DNA of 64,000 nucleotides from contig CAYVFI010000004.1 in assembly GCA_964450955.1 (NCBI GenBank), positions 124,001-188,000 of the forward strand, read 5' to 3'. This stretch comes from CAYNWT01 sp964450955 (GTDB lineage: Bacteria; Planctomycetota; Planctomycetia; Planctomycetales; Planctomycetaceae). The translations under genes were made by a program, and so were the position numbers. Shown one piece after another: positions 43,601 to 51,432 of this stretch (position 1 is the stretch's first letter; every line of letters starts with the position of its first letter). Under the pieces are notes generated by a model, which was given only the letters and a program-made list of their open reading frames with translations, did no database searches and had not been told where the DNA came from.

Positions 43601-43841
43601 GGAGCGGCTCGCACCGGTCCTCATGACCGCGCTGACAACCGGCATTGGCCTGGTGCCGCTGGTCATCGGTGGTCACCTACCGGGCAAAGAGATTCTGTTT
43701 CCTGTCGCGACAGTCGTCGTTGGCGGCTTGATTAGCTGCACACTGGGCGAGTTTCTTCTGCGTCCCGGCCTGTTTTGGTTCGTGACCAACAGAGACGACT
43801 TCGCTGCAATGGTGGCCGATCAGGAAGACCAACGGCCATAG
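40608..43841 (+). CDS. heavy-metal RND efflux pump (CusA/CzcA family)
   Basis: 1077 aa with the usual 12 membrane helices in two halves, each with a large periplasmic loop. Opens LIRFALQNRLIIVGLALGV; RND signatures are ALGELVDDAIVDVENIFRRLRE (helix 4, charged proton-relay residues), GAIVMSTIMVILVFAPLFGLSG and, in the second half, GVVAVMVTGQSVSVPTMVGFISLGGIAARNGLLL (shown by parts). The heavy-metal class is supported by DLSIDVLPDLTRPRV and by the His-rich adaptor. Exports Cu/Ag or Co/Zn/Cd; the specific ion cannot be told. Forms a tripartite system with the adaptor and divergent TolC. Confidence 0.95.
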   Translation: MLNALIRFALQNRLIIVGLALGVIVCGSIVARDLSIDVLPDLTRPRVVIIAECPGMAPEEVETLVTLPIESAVNGANGVEAVRSNSDIGLAVIYVEFGWDADIYVARQIVQERLATVATEMPEGIKPQIGPISSLLGQIMIIGMWSEDGSTSDLELRTEADWSVRKRLLAIPGVSQVITMGGQRKQYQVLVNPHEMHRYDVTLQDIEQALASGNLNVTGGYLNDESQELLVRGLGRVTNAADIETMVVKPGNPRAVLVNDVARVVERGQVKRGDSSVNGHTAVVLTIQKQPTADTRELTDQIVAALDDMRPSFSKDVQLEATYVQREFIDHSVYNVIEAVQVGAILVVVILFLFLLNFRTTFITLTAIPLSILTTALVFRAFGLSINVMTLGGLAVALGELVDDAIVDVENIFRRLRENAQLAKPRAALKVIYEASREVRGAIVMSTIMVILVFAPLFGLSGMQGRMFQPLGVAYIVSILASTLVSLTVTPVLSYFLLSKMDAAPVARKGIVARVAGLVFAPLFYLSNKSGNGKRTGDGIVLRMTRAFFSPLIRFSMSGQGFALVAICSTLALAASIFISMNLGVDLIPKFDEGALQVNLFLPPGTSLDKSRQFSQMADKRLAKLVATTDNPNGPLQSYTARTGRAELDEHVMGVNTTEYILSLNPDSGMSRAGLIALVTDEMNQLPGIESEVEQPIAHLLSHMLSGVTAQIAIKLYGDDLDVLRRKAREIERAIEDMDGIADPVVDQQQIIPQLRIEMRRDKLAFYGISSEYVNRFVETAMNGRNVTRVLQDQRVFDVVVRLDDPFREDVVNLNRTPIELPDGGRVPLSAVARIYKGGGPNKISRENARRYIVVRVNTEERDLGSAVEEIRRRVTAEVKLPPGYFVEYQGQFEAQQQATRRILILSAIALAGVFVVLYSVFPSTNIVLQILVSIPIAFIGGVVAVMVTGQSVSVPTMVGFISLGGIAARNGLLLTSTYAGLHDELGFKKEMILHGSLERLAPVLMTALTTGIGLVPLVIGGHLPGKEILFPVATVVVGGLISCTLGEFLLRPGLFWFVTNRDDFAAMVADQEDQRP

Positions 43842-43884
43842 CGTCAATGTGAATTCACCCAGGCTTCGATTAGCCTTCACTATT

Positions 43885-45048
43885 CTATCGACCGCCGCGA
43901 TCTTCGTTCCCTGAACGACTACGTTCAAAAGAACCGCCTCGATCTCCACCCCAGCTGCGTCCGCGGGATGAACCGCCACGGTCCGTGCGACTCCGGTCAG
44001 AACCACCTCGATCGCCCCAGCTCCGCCCGCGATCTGATGTTCCTCTGTCGGAAGAATCGCGATCTGTGCCCCGGCCACGGGAAGACGTACGGGATGAACT
44101 GCTACTGCTGCTGTCAGAAGACCCGGACAGTCTTAGTCGCGATGTTGAAGTGCCGCCACCTCGGCGACTGGAAGATGAAGTACCGCCGGACACGGCAAGT
44201 CGATCGCGATTGAACGCAACGCTGGATTCATCTCCTTTGAGTTCCTTCGGAGCCAGAAATCCATCTTCGTTGGCGTCCATCTCGAAGAAGGCAGCCATCT
44301 CACTACGTTCCCACGCAGCCCATTCAAATAAAGCAATCTGCCCGTCTTCATCAGCGTCACGCTCGGCATATTCTTTAGGAAGTTGCGGAGCAAACTTTTC
44401 GCGTTTGCGTTGCTGAAAGACGGTGCTGCCCGTCGAAGTCTTCGACTTTGCTTCGCGTTCGCGATCCTCATTGCGTTCGTTCAACCGCTCCTGAAAGCGA
44501 GCCGTCGCTTTTTCACTGAAGTCCTTAACAGAAATTGACCGAACGCCCGCGAGCCCCATGCGGTCTCTCATCGACTGCGGAAATCGGCTCATTTCCTCTT
44601 CGCTAATCGTGCCGTCACCATCTCGGTCCATCATGCCGCTCATGCGACTTGCCATCTGGGACATGTCAAAGCCGCCACGACCACCGCCTGTTTCGCGACC
44701 GCCCCCGACCCCGCCACGACCACGCTCATTCCGATCGCCACGGGTTGGTTGATCGCCGCCAGTCGCGCCAGCACGACCTCCAAACCCACCAGCGCGGCCG
44801 CCGAAACCACCTCTGGCTCCGCGACCACCTGCATCACCACCACCTCCAAACCCACCGCGACCGCCGCCTCGGCCGGCACGTCCGCCAGCTTCACCGCCAC
44901 CACGGCCTCGACCGCCCGCTTGTCCGCCGCCGCCTTCACCGCCGCGACCGCGTCGGCCACCGCCGCCACCACGCTGGGCCTGGGCATCGGAGACGCATAG
45001 AAAGATCGCCAAAGTCAGACCGAGTAGTGTTTTGGAGACGGTTTTCAT
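43885..45048 (-). CDS. secreted Gly/Arg-rich EF-hand protein 1
   Basis: 387 aa from ATG 45048; signal MKTVSKTLLGLTLAIFLCVS ending DAQA. Order: a Gly/Arg-rich low-complexity segment (about 25-120); EF-hand loop DRDGDGTISEEE; a helical spacer; two further loops DADEDGQIALFE and DANEDGFLAPKE joined by WAAWERSEMAAFFEM; then a Ser/Arg/Gly-rich tail with repeated DRGGS/RSWG units. Calcium binding by the loops is expected from the D-x-D/N-x-D-G pattern. Paralogous to the next gene. Likely extracellular or surface; the RGG regions could bind polyanions. Confidence 0.85.
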   Translation of the reverse strand: MKTVSKTLLGLTLAIFLCVSDAQAQRGGGGGRRGRGGEGGGGQAGGRGRGGGEAGGRAGRGGGRGGFGGGGDAGGRGARGGFGGRAGGFGGRAGATGGDQPTRGDRNERGRGGVGGGRETGGGRGGFDMSQMASRMSGMMDRDGDGTISEEEMSRFPQSMRDRMGLAGVRSISVKDFSEKATARFQERLNERNEDREREAKSKTSTGSTVFQQRKREKFAPQLPKEYAERDADEDGQIALFEWAAWERSEMAAFFEMDANEDGFLAPKELKGDESSVAFNRDRLAVSGGTSSSSRRGGGTSTSRLRLSGSSDSSSSSSSRTSSRGRGTDRDSSDRGTSDRGRSWGDRGGSDRSRTDRGGSSRGRSWGGDRGGSFERSRSGNEDRGGR

Positions 45049-45507
45049 GATTGAGCTCTTTTTAGGAATGGCGTCATGGGAAGAACCCCGAAGCACCATA
45101 TTCGGTTCCGGTACTTCTATTTGGATTCCACTTACATTTGTCCCGCGCAGCAGAAAATGCCGCAGATTAAGAGCATCTGCCCGAACTGATGGGGGCCATG
45201 GGCCCTCAGGGGACTCAACCGTTTCACGGCTGGTTGTTGGTGCCACCGGTCCGGAGAGGTAGTGAGCAGCGAGCAGTTTGGGTGGCGGGCGTGGCGGCGG
45301 GGCGGCGGGGCGGGGCGTGCCGCGCCTGGTTGGAAGCGCTTTGATCTGTCGGGAGTGCGCTATGCCCTCATCCGGGCCTGCGCGCCCGACCTCTTCCCCC
45401 AAAAAGTGGCAAGGTGACGCTAGCTGAGTTTATCGCAGAAAGCTTGCATTACGGCGCCGCTTTCTATGTGTCCTGCGGCGTTCGATGCGGCTTGGTTGGC
45501 GGCTTGG
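45049..45507. other. intergenic region between the two EF-hand genes
   Basis: 459 nt. No gene seen. It holds an extremely G-rich, low-complexity block around 45275-45320 (ggcgggcgtggcggcggggc and similar), which may form G-quadruplexes or be a slippage product, and the promoter of the EF-hand gene 1. Confidence 0.5.
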
Positions 45508-46728
45508 CTATCTGCCTCGGCCGCCTCGGTCTCCACCCCGATCACGGCCGCCTCTGTCGCCGCCGCGGTCGCCACCCCAGCTGCGTGTCGAACCATTGCT
45601 GCCGCCGCGATCACCGCCCCAGCTTCGAGTTGACCCGCCAGTGTTACCACCGCGATCGCCCCAGCTGCGAGATCGATCAGAGCTGCTATCGCTGGAACCG
45701 CTCTTGGACGCGGCTTTCATATAGTTGCTGGCAAACTCAGATGCCGACATTGCTTTAATCGTAATGCCGGCCTTTTCAAACATACCCTTCACGCGTCGGC
45801 TGCGCGCCCATTCTTCAGTGGATAGCGTTCCGTCGTTGTCACGGTCCAACGCGCCAAAGTAAGTCGTAGCGCGGCTCTTGTCCCTGGCCGTTTGTTCTGG
45901 CGAACGGCTTGATGACCCAGACCGCGCGTCTGGTGAAGAAGCCGACCGAACGCGGCTGCTGCGCGAACTGCCGCTGACTGCAAGCCGGTCGCGCTTCATG
46001 ACGATGCCGCGGTCTGCTTCAGACTTGTCACCGTCAAGTTCTCTGGCCGTCAGGAACCCATCCTGATTTCCATCAAGTTCAAAGAACGCAAACATGTCAG
46101 TGCGTTTCCACGCTGCCCATTCAAACAATGCGATCTGGCCATCCTGGTCTGTGTCCCCATCCTTATATTCTTCAGGGAGACCTTTGATGAACTTTTGCCG
46201 TTCACTTTGTTTAAACACTGTTTTACCGGATGACGACTTCGACCCACTGTTTTCGCGTTCGTAAACCGGGCGTTCACCACGTTCACTGCGTTCCTGATCT
46301 CGCTCGCGCTGTTCCATTCTCTGACGGATTGCTTCGCCCGTCTTTCGACCAAAGTCGGCAACCGACATTCCTTTGCTTGGATCGATACCACCCGCTGAAA
46401 AGCGTTCCTTCCACGAGCTTGGCATTCTTTCCATTTCGCCACTGTCAACGTACCCGTCTTTGTTGCGGTCGAAGTAGCCAGCAATCCGACCACCAACCTG
46501 ACTTGGATCGAAGTCCGGACGCGAACCGCCGCCGCCGCCCCAACTACGTCCGCGAGTGCTGCCGCCGCGATCGCCGCCGCGATCACGACCCCCTCGGTCG
46601 CCGCGGTCGCCTCGGTCGCCTCGGTCGCCACCACGGCCGCCGAATCCACCACGCTGGGCTTGCACTTGGTCAACCGCAACAAACAAGCATGCGAGTGCGG
46701 CAATGATTGACAGGCGAGATCGGAACAT
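45508..46728 (-). CDS. secreted Gly/Arg-rich EF-hand protein 2
   Basis: 406 aa, signal MFRSRLSIIAALACLFVAVD ending VQA. Four EF-hand-like loops: DRNKDGYVDSGE, DTDQDGQIALFE, DGNQDGFLTARE and DRDNDGTLSTEE. Flanking low complexity is made of DRG/RGG repeats at the N-terminus (GDRGDRGDRGDRGG) and RSWGGDRGGS repeats at the C-terminus. The block IALFEWAAWKRTDMFAFFEL is shared with the downstream paralogue at 43885, so the two arose by tandem duplication. Secreted calcium-dependent scaffold or biofilm/matrix role is inference only. Confidence 0.86.
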   Translation of the reverse strand: MFRSRLSIIAALACLFVAVDQVQAQRGGFGGRGGDRGDRGDRGDRGGRDRGGDRGGSTRGRSWGGGGGSRPDFDPSQVGGRIAGYFDRNKDGYVDSGEMERMPSSWKERFSAGGIDPSKGMSVADFGRKTGEAIRQRMEQRERDQERSERGERPVYERENSGSKSSSGKTVFKQSERQKFIKGLPEEYKDGDTDQDGQIALFEWAAWKRTDMFAFFELDGNQDGFLTARELDGDKSEADRGIVMKRDRLAVSGSSRSSRVRSASSPDARSGSSSRSPEQTARDKSRATTYFGALDRDNDGTLSTEEWARSRRVKGMFEKAGITIKAMSASEFASNYMKAASKSGSSDSSSDRSRSWGDRGGNTGGSTRSWGGDRGGSNGSTRSWGGDRGGDRGGRDRGGDRGGRGR

Positions 46729-47005
46729 TGGTCAGCTTTCGTTTTCTGAGATGAACTCTACCCAAGTTATACCAGATTTTTCCGCTGTGGCCCCAGTTGG
46801 CTTCACAAAATGCAAGCTCACAGAAGCTCTCAGTATGGGCTCTCACACCTGATTATCGGCACGAAATGAACGAAAAGGCAGGGAATTGCCGGATTGCACG
46901 AACCTACCATCTCCGTAGGCCGTTCCGCCTTCCAGGCGGTCCCCAAAACGCAACAAATTGTTACAGGGCTTGCAAACGCACGCGAACCTGAAATCCTGTG
47001 TCGCC

Positions 47006-48019
47006 ATGAAATCGACCGCCGCGAGTACCAGGGAGGAGAACGCCGTCGCGCAAGGCCCGAGCGAGTGGTCTTTCACGCCTGCTCGGTTCCGCAGCAATCG
47101 ACACGTTCAGACAATTCTGCCGTGGCTCATCTCAGCGTCGCACAAGTTCTCTTCCATCCGGCGCGAAGTGCAACTGGACGACGGCGATCGCCTGGTCCTG
47201 CAGGATGATTGCCCCGACGGTTGGCAACCGGGCGACCCGGCGCTGCTGTTACTGCACGGTCTGTCCGGCTGCCACAAAAGCGCGTACATGCAACGGATGG
47301 CGCACAAGGCGATGGAACGCGGAGTCCGGTCGTTCCGGCTGGACCATCGTGGCAGCGGAGCCGGCCGGGGCCTGGCGAAGCATACGTATCATGCTGGTCG
47401 CAGCGAAGATGTGCGAGCAGTCCTGGCTGAGGTGGAACACGTCTGCCCGGGTTCTCCTGTCTCGATTGCCAGCTACTCGCTAAGTGCAAACCTGATGTTG
47501 AAACTGCTGGGCGAAGCTCCGGTTCCGAAATGTGTGCACCGCGTTGCCACGGTTAGCCCGCCCATCGATTTGTCCGCCTGCGTTCAATACCTCGGCAGCT
47601 CACTGGTCGGGCGCATTTACGATAAGAACTTCACCAAGTGGCTTATCCGTCAGGTGAAGGACTCACCCCAATGGCGCGAAGACGTGCCGCTGGCAAAAAA
47701 TATCCGGGCCGCTCAGCGTGTCATTCACTTTGACGAGATGTATACAGCGCCGGCGGCCGGATACCGCGACGCCGCACACTACTACAGCCAGGCCAGTGCG
47801 GCTCCGCTGGTAAAGAACATCACGACACCTACGCTGCTGGTCATTTCCCGTGACGACCCGATGATCCCGTTCGAAACTTACGAAACCCTTGAAGTGGGTC
47901 CGTCTGTCGAAATGGTCGTCACCGAATATGGCGGACATCTTGGGTTCTACGGAACCAGGGGAGTCGATCCGGATCCGAACTGGATCGACTGGCGTCTTAT
48001 GGAATGGCTGTTCGCTTAG
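47006..48019 (+). CDS. YheT-like alpha/beta hydrolase
   Basis: About 337 aa from ATG 47006 (the frame extends to 46958). Family opening FTPARFRSNRHVQTILPWL; core LLLLHGLSGCHKSAYMQRMA; FRLDHRGSGAG; nucleophile elbow ASYSLSANLMLKLLGE; catalytic Asp in ISRDDPMIP and His in EYGGHLGFYG. YheT proteins normally have G-F-S-L-G-G at the elbow; here both flanking glycines are replaced (S-Y-S-L-S-A), though the Ser remains. Substrate unknown. Confidence 0.88.
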   Translation: MKSTAASTREENAVAQGPSEWSFTPARFRSNRHVQTILPWLISASHKFSSIRREVQLDDGDRLVLQDDCPDGWQPGDPALLLLHGLSGCHKSAYMQRMAHKAMERGVRSFRLDHRGSGAGRGLAKHTYHAGRSEDVRAVLAEVEHVCPGSPVSIASYSLSANLMLKLLGEAPVPKCVHRVATVSPPIDLSACVQYLGSSLVGRIYDKNFTKWLIRQVKDSPQWREDVPLAKNIRAAQRVIHFDEMYTAPAAGYRDAAHYYSQASAAPLVKNITTPTLLVISRDDPMIPFETYETLEVGPSVEMVVTEYGGHLGFYGTRGVDPDPNWIDWRLMEWLFA

Positions 48020-48067
48020 CAGTCGTTTGGTGTCAACAATCGCGATCATGCCAGCCTGCCTTACCGT

Positions 48068-48131
48068 CATCGGTTCGGTCTGTCATCGGTTCGGTCTGTC
48101 ATCGGTTCGGTCTGTCATCAGTTGGTTCTGT
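48068..48131. repeat. four tandem 16-bp units
   Basis: catcggttcggtctgt occurs three times exactly and a fourth time with changes (catcagttggttctgt), head to tail, in the 240-nt gap before the ABC-transporter operon. No spacers, so it is not CRISPR. Confidence 0.85.
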
Positions 48132-48262
48132 CATCCGCCTGTGGAACCCGTGACATCGCGGTCTTTCGACAAATTTGACCGTTTGACGCAGTTTACAACC
48201 TGCGAAGTTTCGCCGTACCAACCGGCGTGTTAGTTTGACACATCATAGATGGGAGATGACGA

Positions 48263-49816
48263 GTGCGACGCGGTTCTGGAAATACAGCTGCCATTGGACT
48301 GGTTGCGATGCTGGTCGCGCTGGCCGCACTGGGCTGGCTGTTGTTTGATATCCAGGAACAACCTGCGGGCGATAGTCAAAACGAAACGCTGTTCGTCTAC
48401 TGCGCGGCCGGAACACGTCCGGCGATACAGGAAATTGTCGATCAGTACGAAGCCGAGTTTGACGTCACAATCGAAATCCAATACCAGGGGTCGAACACGT
48501 TACTAAGCCAAATTGAAATCGCGTCGACCAGTAAGGCAAATGCGGGCGACATCTATATCGCGGCTGACGACAGCTATATCGATCTGGCGATCCGGAAGGG
48601 GCTGGTTCGTGAATCGATTGCGGTGGCGAAACAAAGACCTGTCATCGTCGTCCAGAAGGGCAACCCGAAAGGCATCACGGGTATCGACGATCTCCTAAAG
48701 AAAGACGTCATCACGGCTTTGGGCAACCCTGACCAGGCCGCCGTTGGCAAGGTGACTCGCAAGTTGCTCAAGGCGACAAACCAGTGGAACAAACTGGAAG
48801 CTCGCGTTCGCCAGCACGGCGTGTTCAAACCGACGGTTCCGGAAATCGCCAACGATGTCAAACTTGGAACCGCCGACGCGGCGATCACGTGGGACGCCAC
48901 GCTTAACAACTATCCTGAACTCGAAGGCATCCGTGTTCCGACTCTCGACGCAGGAACCGCCAACATCAGCGTCGGTATTCTGACCAGCACCCAACAATCT
49001 GCCCGAGCCCTCCATTTTGCTCGCTACATTTCGGCGCCCGAAAAAGGCCAGGCGGTTCTGGCAAAGCGAGGGTTCGAAGGCACGCCGGGCGACCCCTGGG
49101 CTGACAAACCGACGCTGACATTCTTCTGCGGAGCCGTGAATCGTGCTGCTGTCGAACCAGTACTAAATGCGTTTGAACTTCGTGAAGGAGTCCAGCTTAA
49201 CGTGAGCTACAACGGGTGCGGGTTCCTGACCGGCACCATGAAGACTATTCAAAATCAGGATACCGAACGCGGCTTTCCCGACACCTACATGGCTTGCGAC
49301 GTCCATTATCTTGACGTTGTGCAGGAGTGGTTTGAGACCGGCATTAACGTTTCCGACACAAACATTGTGATCGCGGTTCCGAGGGGAAACCCCCGGAATA
49401 TTCGCGGGCTGTCAGACCTCGCGAAACCCGGCGTCCGCGTCGCCGTTGGCCAGCCCCAACAGTGCACAATCGGGGTGCTTACAAAGAAACTATTCGCCGC
49501 CGAAGGCCTGACCGATGCCATCGAACCCAACATCGTTGCCCAAAAAGTTTCGTCAGCGCAGTTGATTCCGGATGTCGCGACCGGAACCGTTGACGCGGTG
49601 CTGGCGTACGCAACCGACACGCAAGCTGCGGCGGATCGAGTGGACGCCATCGAAATTAAATCGCAGGCCGCCGTCGCCATCCAACCATTCAGTGTCGCGC
49701 GGACCAGTCGAAACAAACTGCTGGCCAGCCGGTTGTTCAAAGCAATCGCTGAATCGCAGAGTTCATTTGAGGCCGCCGGTTTTCACTGGCGACTCAACAC
49801 GGACGCGTCGCCATGA
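48263..49816 (+). CDS. molybdate-type ABC substrate-binding protein with two ModA-like modules
   Basis: 517 aa, GTG start 8 nt after GGGAG. An N-terminal membrane anchor or signal (GLVAMLVALAALGWLLF) is followed by two homologous binding modules. Module 1 (about 42-290) contains LFVYCAAGTRPAIQEIVDQY and QRPVIVVQKGNPKGITGIDDL with TALGNPDQAAVGKVTRKLL. Module 2 (about 291-510) contains LTFFCGAVNRAAVEPVLNAF and TNIVIAVPRGNPRNIRGLSDL with VAVGQPQQCTIGVLTKKLF. ModA proteins are normally single-module. The stop overlaps the permease start (ATGA). Ligand, molybdate or tungstate, is inferred. Confidence 0.88.
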   Translation: MRRGSGNTAAIGLVAMLVALAALGWLLFDIQEQPAGDSQNETLFVYCAAGTRPAIQEIVDQYEAEFDVTIEIQYQGSNTLLSQIEIASTSKANAGDIYIAADDSYIDLAIRKGLVRESIAVAKQRPVIVVQKGNPKGITGIDDLLKKDVITALGNPDQAAVGKVTRKLLKATNQWNKLEARVRQHGVFKPTVPEIANDVKLGTADAAITWDATLNNYPELEGIRVPTLDAGTANISVGILTSTQQSARALHFARYISAPEKGQAVLAKRGFEGTPGDPWADKPTLTFFCGAVNRAAVEPVLNAFELREGVQLNVSYNGCGFLTGTMKTIQNQDTERGFPDTYMACDVHYLDVVQEWFETGINVSDTNIVIAVPRGNPRNIRGLSDLAKPGVRVAVGQPQQCTIGVLTKKLFAAEGLTDAIEPNIVAQKVSSAQLIPDVATGTVDAVLAYATDTQAAADRVDAIEIKSQAAVAIQPFSVARTSRNKLLASRLFKAIAESQSSFEAAGFHWRLNTDASP

Positions 49817-50700
49817 GCGAAACGACTGGATCAACGGCTAAACGCACTTCCTCTCCCGATTCATCTTCTGTTCAAAACCATTCGGACACGCCATTCATCG
49901 TTGGCCTGGGACTGATCGCCGCGACCTACGTGCTGCTGCTGGTTGGGCTAATCGCGGCCGATGTCGCGTACATTTCGAAGCCGACCACAACCGGCGATGC
50001 GGAAGCGGTCACAGCCATGGATCGATTGAACGTGGCGTTATCTGACCCGGACATCCGCTATTCCATCAAGCTGACTTTGCTGTCTTGTTTCTTCACCGCA
50101 ATCCTATCGCTGCTGTTTGCGGTTCCGATTGGTTACCTGCTGTCTCGGTTCCGTTTCCCCGGACGCAGCCTGGTCGATGCAATTCTGGACATCCCGATTG
50201 TACTGCCGCCGTTGGTTGTCGGCCTCAGCCTGCTAATCCTGTTTCAGTTTCCACCCTTCAGCTTTCTTAGCCGCAGCGTCGTGTACCGTGTTCCCGCCGT
50301 CGTGATCGCGCAGTTCATGGTGTCGGCCGCGTTTGCGGTTCGAGTCATGCGGGCCACGTTCGATCAAATTGATTCACGGCTGGAACAAGTCGCCCTCACG
50401 CTGGGATGTTCTCGGTCGCAGGCGTTCTGGCGTGTCGTGTTGCCACAGTCTTACTCAGGAATGTTGACGGCCGGAACTTTAGCGTGGGCGCGAGCGCTGG
50501 GTGAGTTTGGTCCGCTGCTTATTTTTGCCGGCGCGACGCGGGGAAAGACGGAGGTGTTGTCTACGACCGTGTTCCTTGAACTTAGCATTGGGAACCTGGA
50601 CGGAGCTGTGGTTGTCTCGTTGATGATGGTCGCAGCCGCGGTTATCGTGCTGGTTATCGCACGCGTGTTTGGTTCTCCCGCTCGATCCATTGTCCATTAA
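49813..50700 (+). CDS. ABC transporter permease (ModB-like)
   Basis: 295 aa, start overlapping the binding-protein stop. Six or so membrane helices, beginning FIVGLGLIAATYVLLLVGLIA; the core permease has LTLLSCFFTAILSLLFAVPIGYLL and DAILDIPIVLPPLVVGLSLLIL. The coupling (EAA) loop reads EQVALTLGCSRSQAFWRVVLPQ, followed by ARALGEFGPLLIFAG, both characteristic of ModB/CysT-type permeases. The N-terminal extension (about 1-30) is polar. Confidence 0.93.
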   Translation: MSETTGSTAKRTSSPDSSSVQNHSDTPFIVGLGLIAATYVLLLVGLIAADVAYISKPTTTGDAEAVTAMDRLNVALSDPDIRYSIKLTLLSCFFTAILSLLFAVPIGYLLSRFRFPGRSLVDAILDIPIVLPPLVVGLSLLILFQFPPFSFLSRSVVYRVPAVVIAQFMVSAAFAVRVMRATFDQIDSRLEQVALTLGCSRSQAFWRVVLPQSYSGMLTAGTLAWARALGEFGPLLIFAGATRGKTEVLSTTVFLELSIGNLDGAVVVSLMMVAAAVIVLVIARVFGSPARSIVH

Positions 50701-50754
50701 ACCGAACCCTGCCCTTCGTCAGATGGGACGTCGTCTCGTCATCCGCCGATCTCA

Positions 50755-51399
50755 ATGATCTCAGTCTCCAATCTATCAGCCACAGCGGGCGAATTTTCTA
50801 TCTCGAATGTTTCGTTTGAGATCCCAACAGGAAAATTTGCAGCCTTGATGGGCAAGACTGGCGCGGGCAAGACCACGATTCTGGAGTGTATCTGCGGACT
50901 GCGTTCTGCAACCAGCGGTACGATTAAGCTGGACGGTCGCGACGTCACAAACGCACATCCGGCTGTGCGCAACATCGGCTACGTGCCTCAGGAAGGCGCG
51001 TTGTTTCAGACCATGAGCGTATTTGAGAACGTGGCTTTCTCACTGGAGATCCGCAACTGGAATCGGAATCAAATAAAAAAGCGCGTTAACGAACTGGCGG
51101 ACTTTTTGGGCATCACACTTCTACTGCCTCGCAAACCCATCGGCCTTAGCGGGGGCGAAAAACAACGCGTCGCCCTGGGCCGGGCGCTGGCGTTCGAACC
51201 GTCGGTCCTGTGTATGGACGAACCACTAAGCGCCCTGGACGATGCCACACGCGATGACATGTATAAGCTGCTGTTGAATGTCCGGAAGCGGACCAACGCG
51301 ACCATCCTGCACATCACGCATAGCGAACAGGAAGCCGCCAATCTGGCCGACCTTGTGCTACGATTAGAATCAGGCACAGTGACCGTGGAAAACCTGTAG
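50755..51399 (+). CDS. ABC transporter ATP-binding protein (ModC-like)
   Basis: 214 aa. Walker A GKTGAGKTT, Q-loop region GYVPQEGALFQTMSVFENV, signature LSGGEKQRVALGRALA, Walker B VLCMDEPLSALD, H-loop ILHITHSEQEA. No C-terminal molybdate-binding (MOP) domain, so it is shorter than classical ModC. Completes a binding-protein/permease/ATPase operon with the two preceding genes (gap 54 nt). Confidence 0.94.
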   Translation: MISVSNLSATAGEFSISNVSFEIPTGKFAALMGKTGAGKTTILECICGLRSATSGTIKLDGRDVTNAHPAVRNIGYVPQEGALFQTMSVFENVAFSLEIRNWNRNQIKKRVNELADFLGITLLLPRKPIGLSGGEKQRVALGRALAFEPSVLCMDEPLSALDDATRDDMYKLLLNVRKRTNATILHITHSEQEAANLADLVLRLESGTVTVENL

Positions 51400-51432
51400 A
51401 TCACCCACCCTGACAGCCCCGGAACAAACCCA

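Noticed and set aside
44649..45050. His/Arg-rich and Ala/Thr-rich plus-strand frames over the EF-hand genes
   Set aside because: They are antisense shadows of Gly/Arg repeats; the signal peptides and EF-hands are on the minus strand.
48068..48131. Possible CRISPR array
   Set aside because: The units are directly adjacent with no spacers and only 16 bp long.
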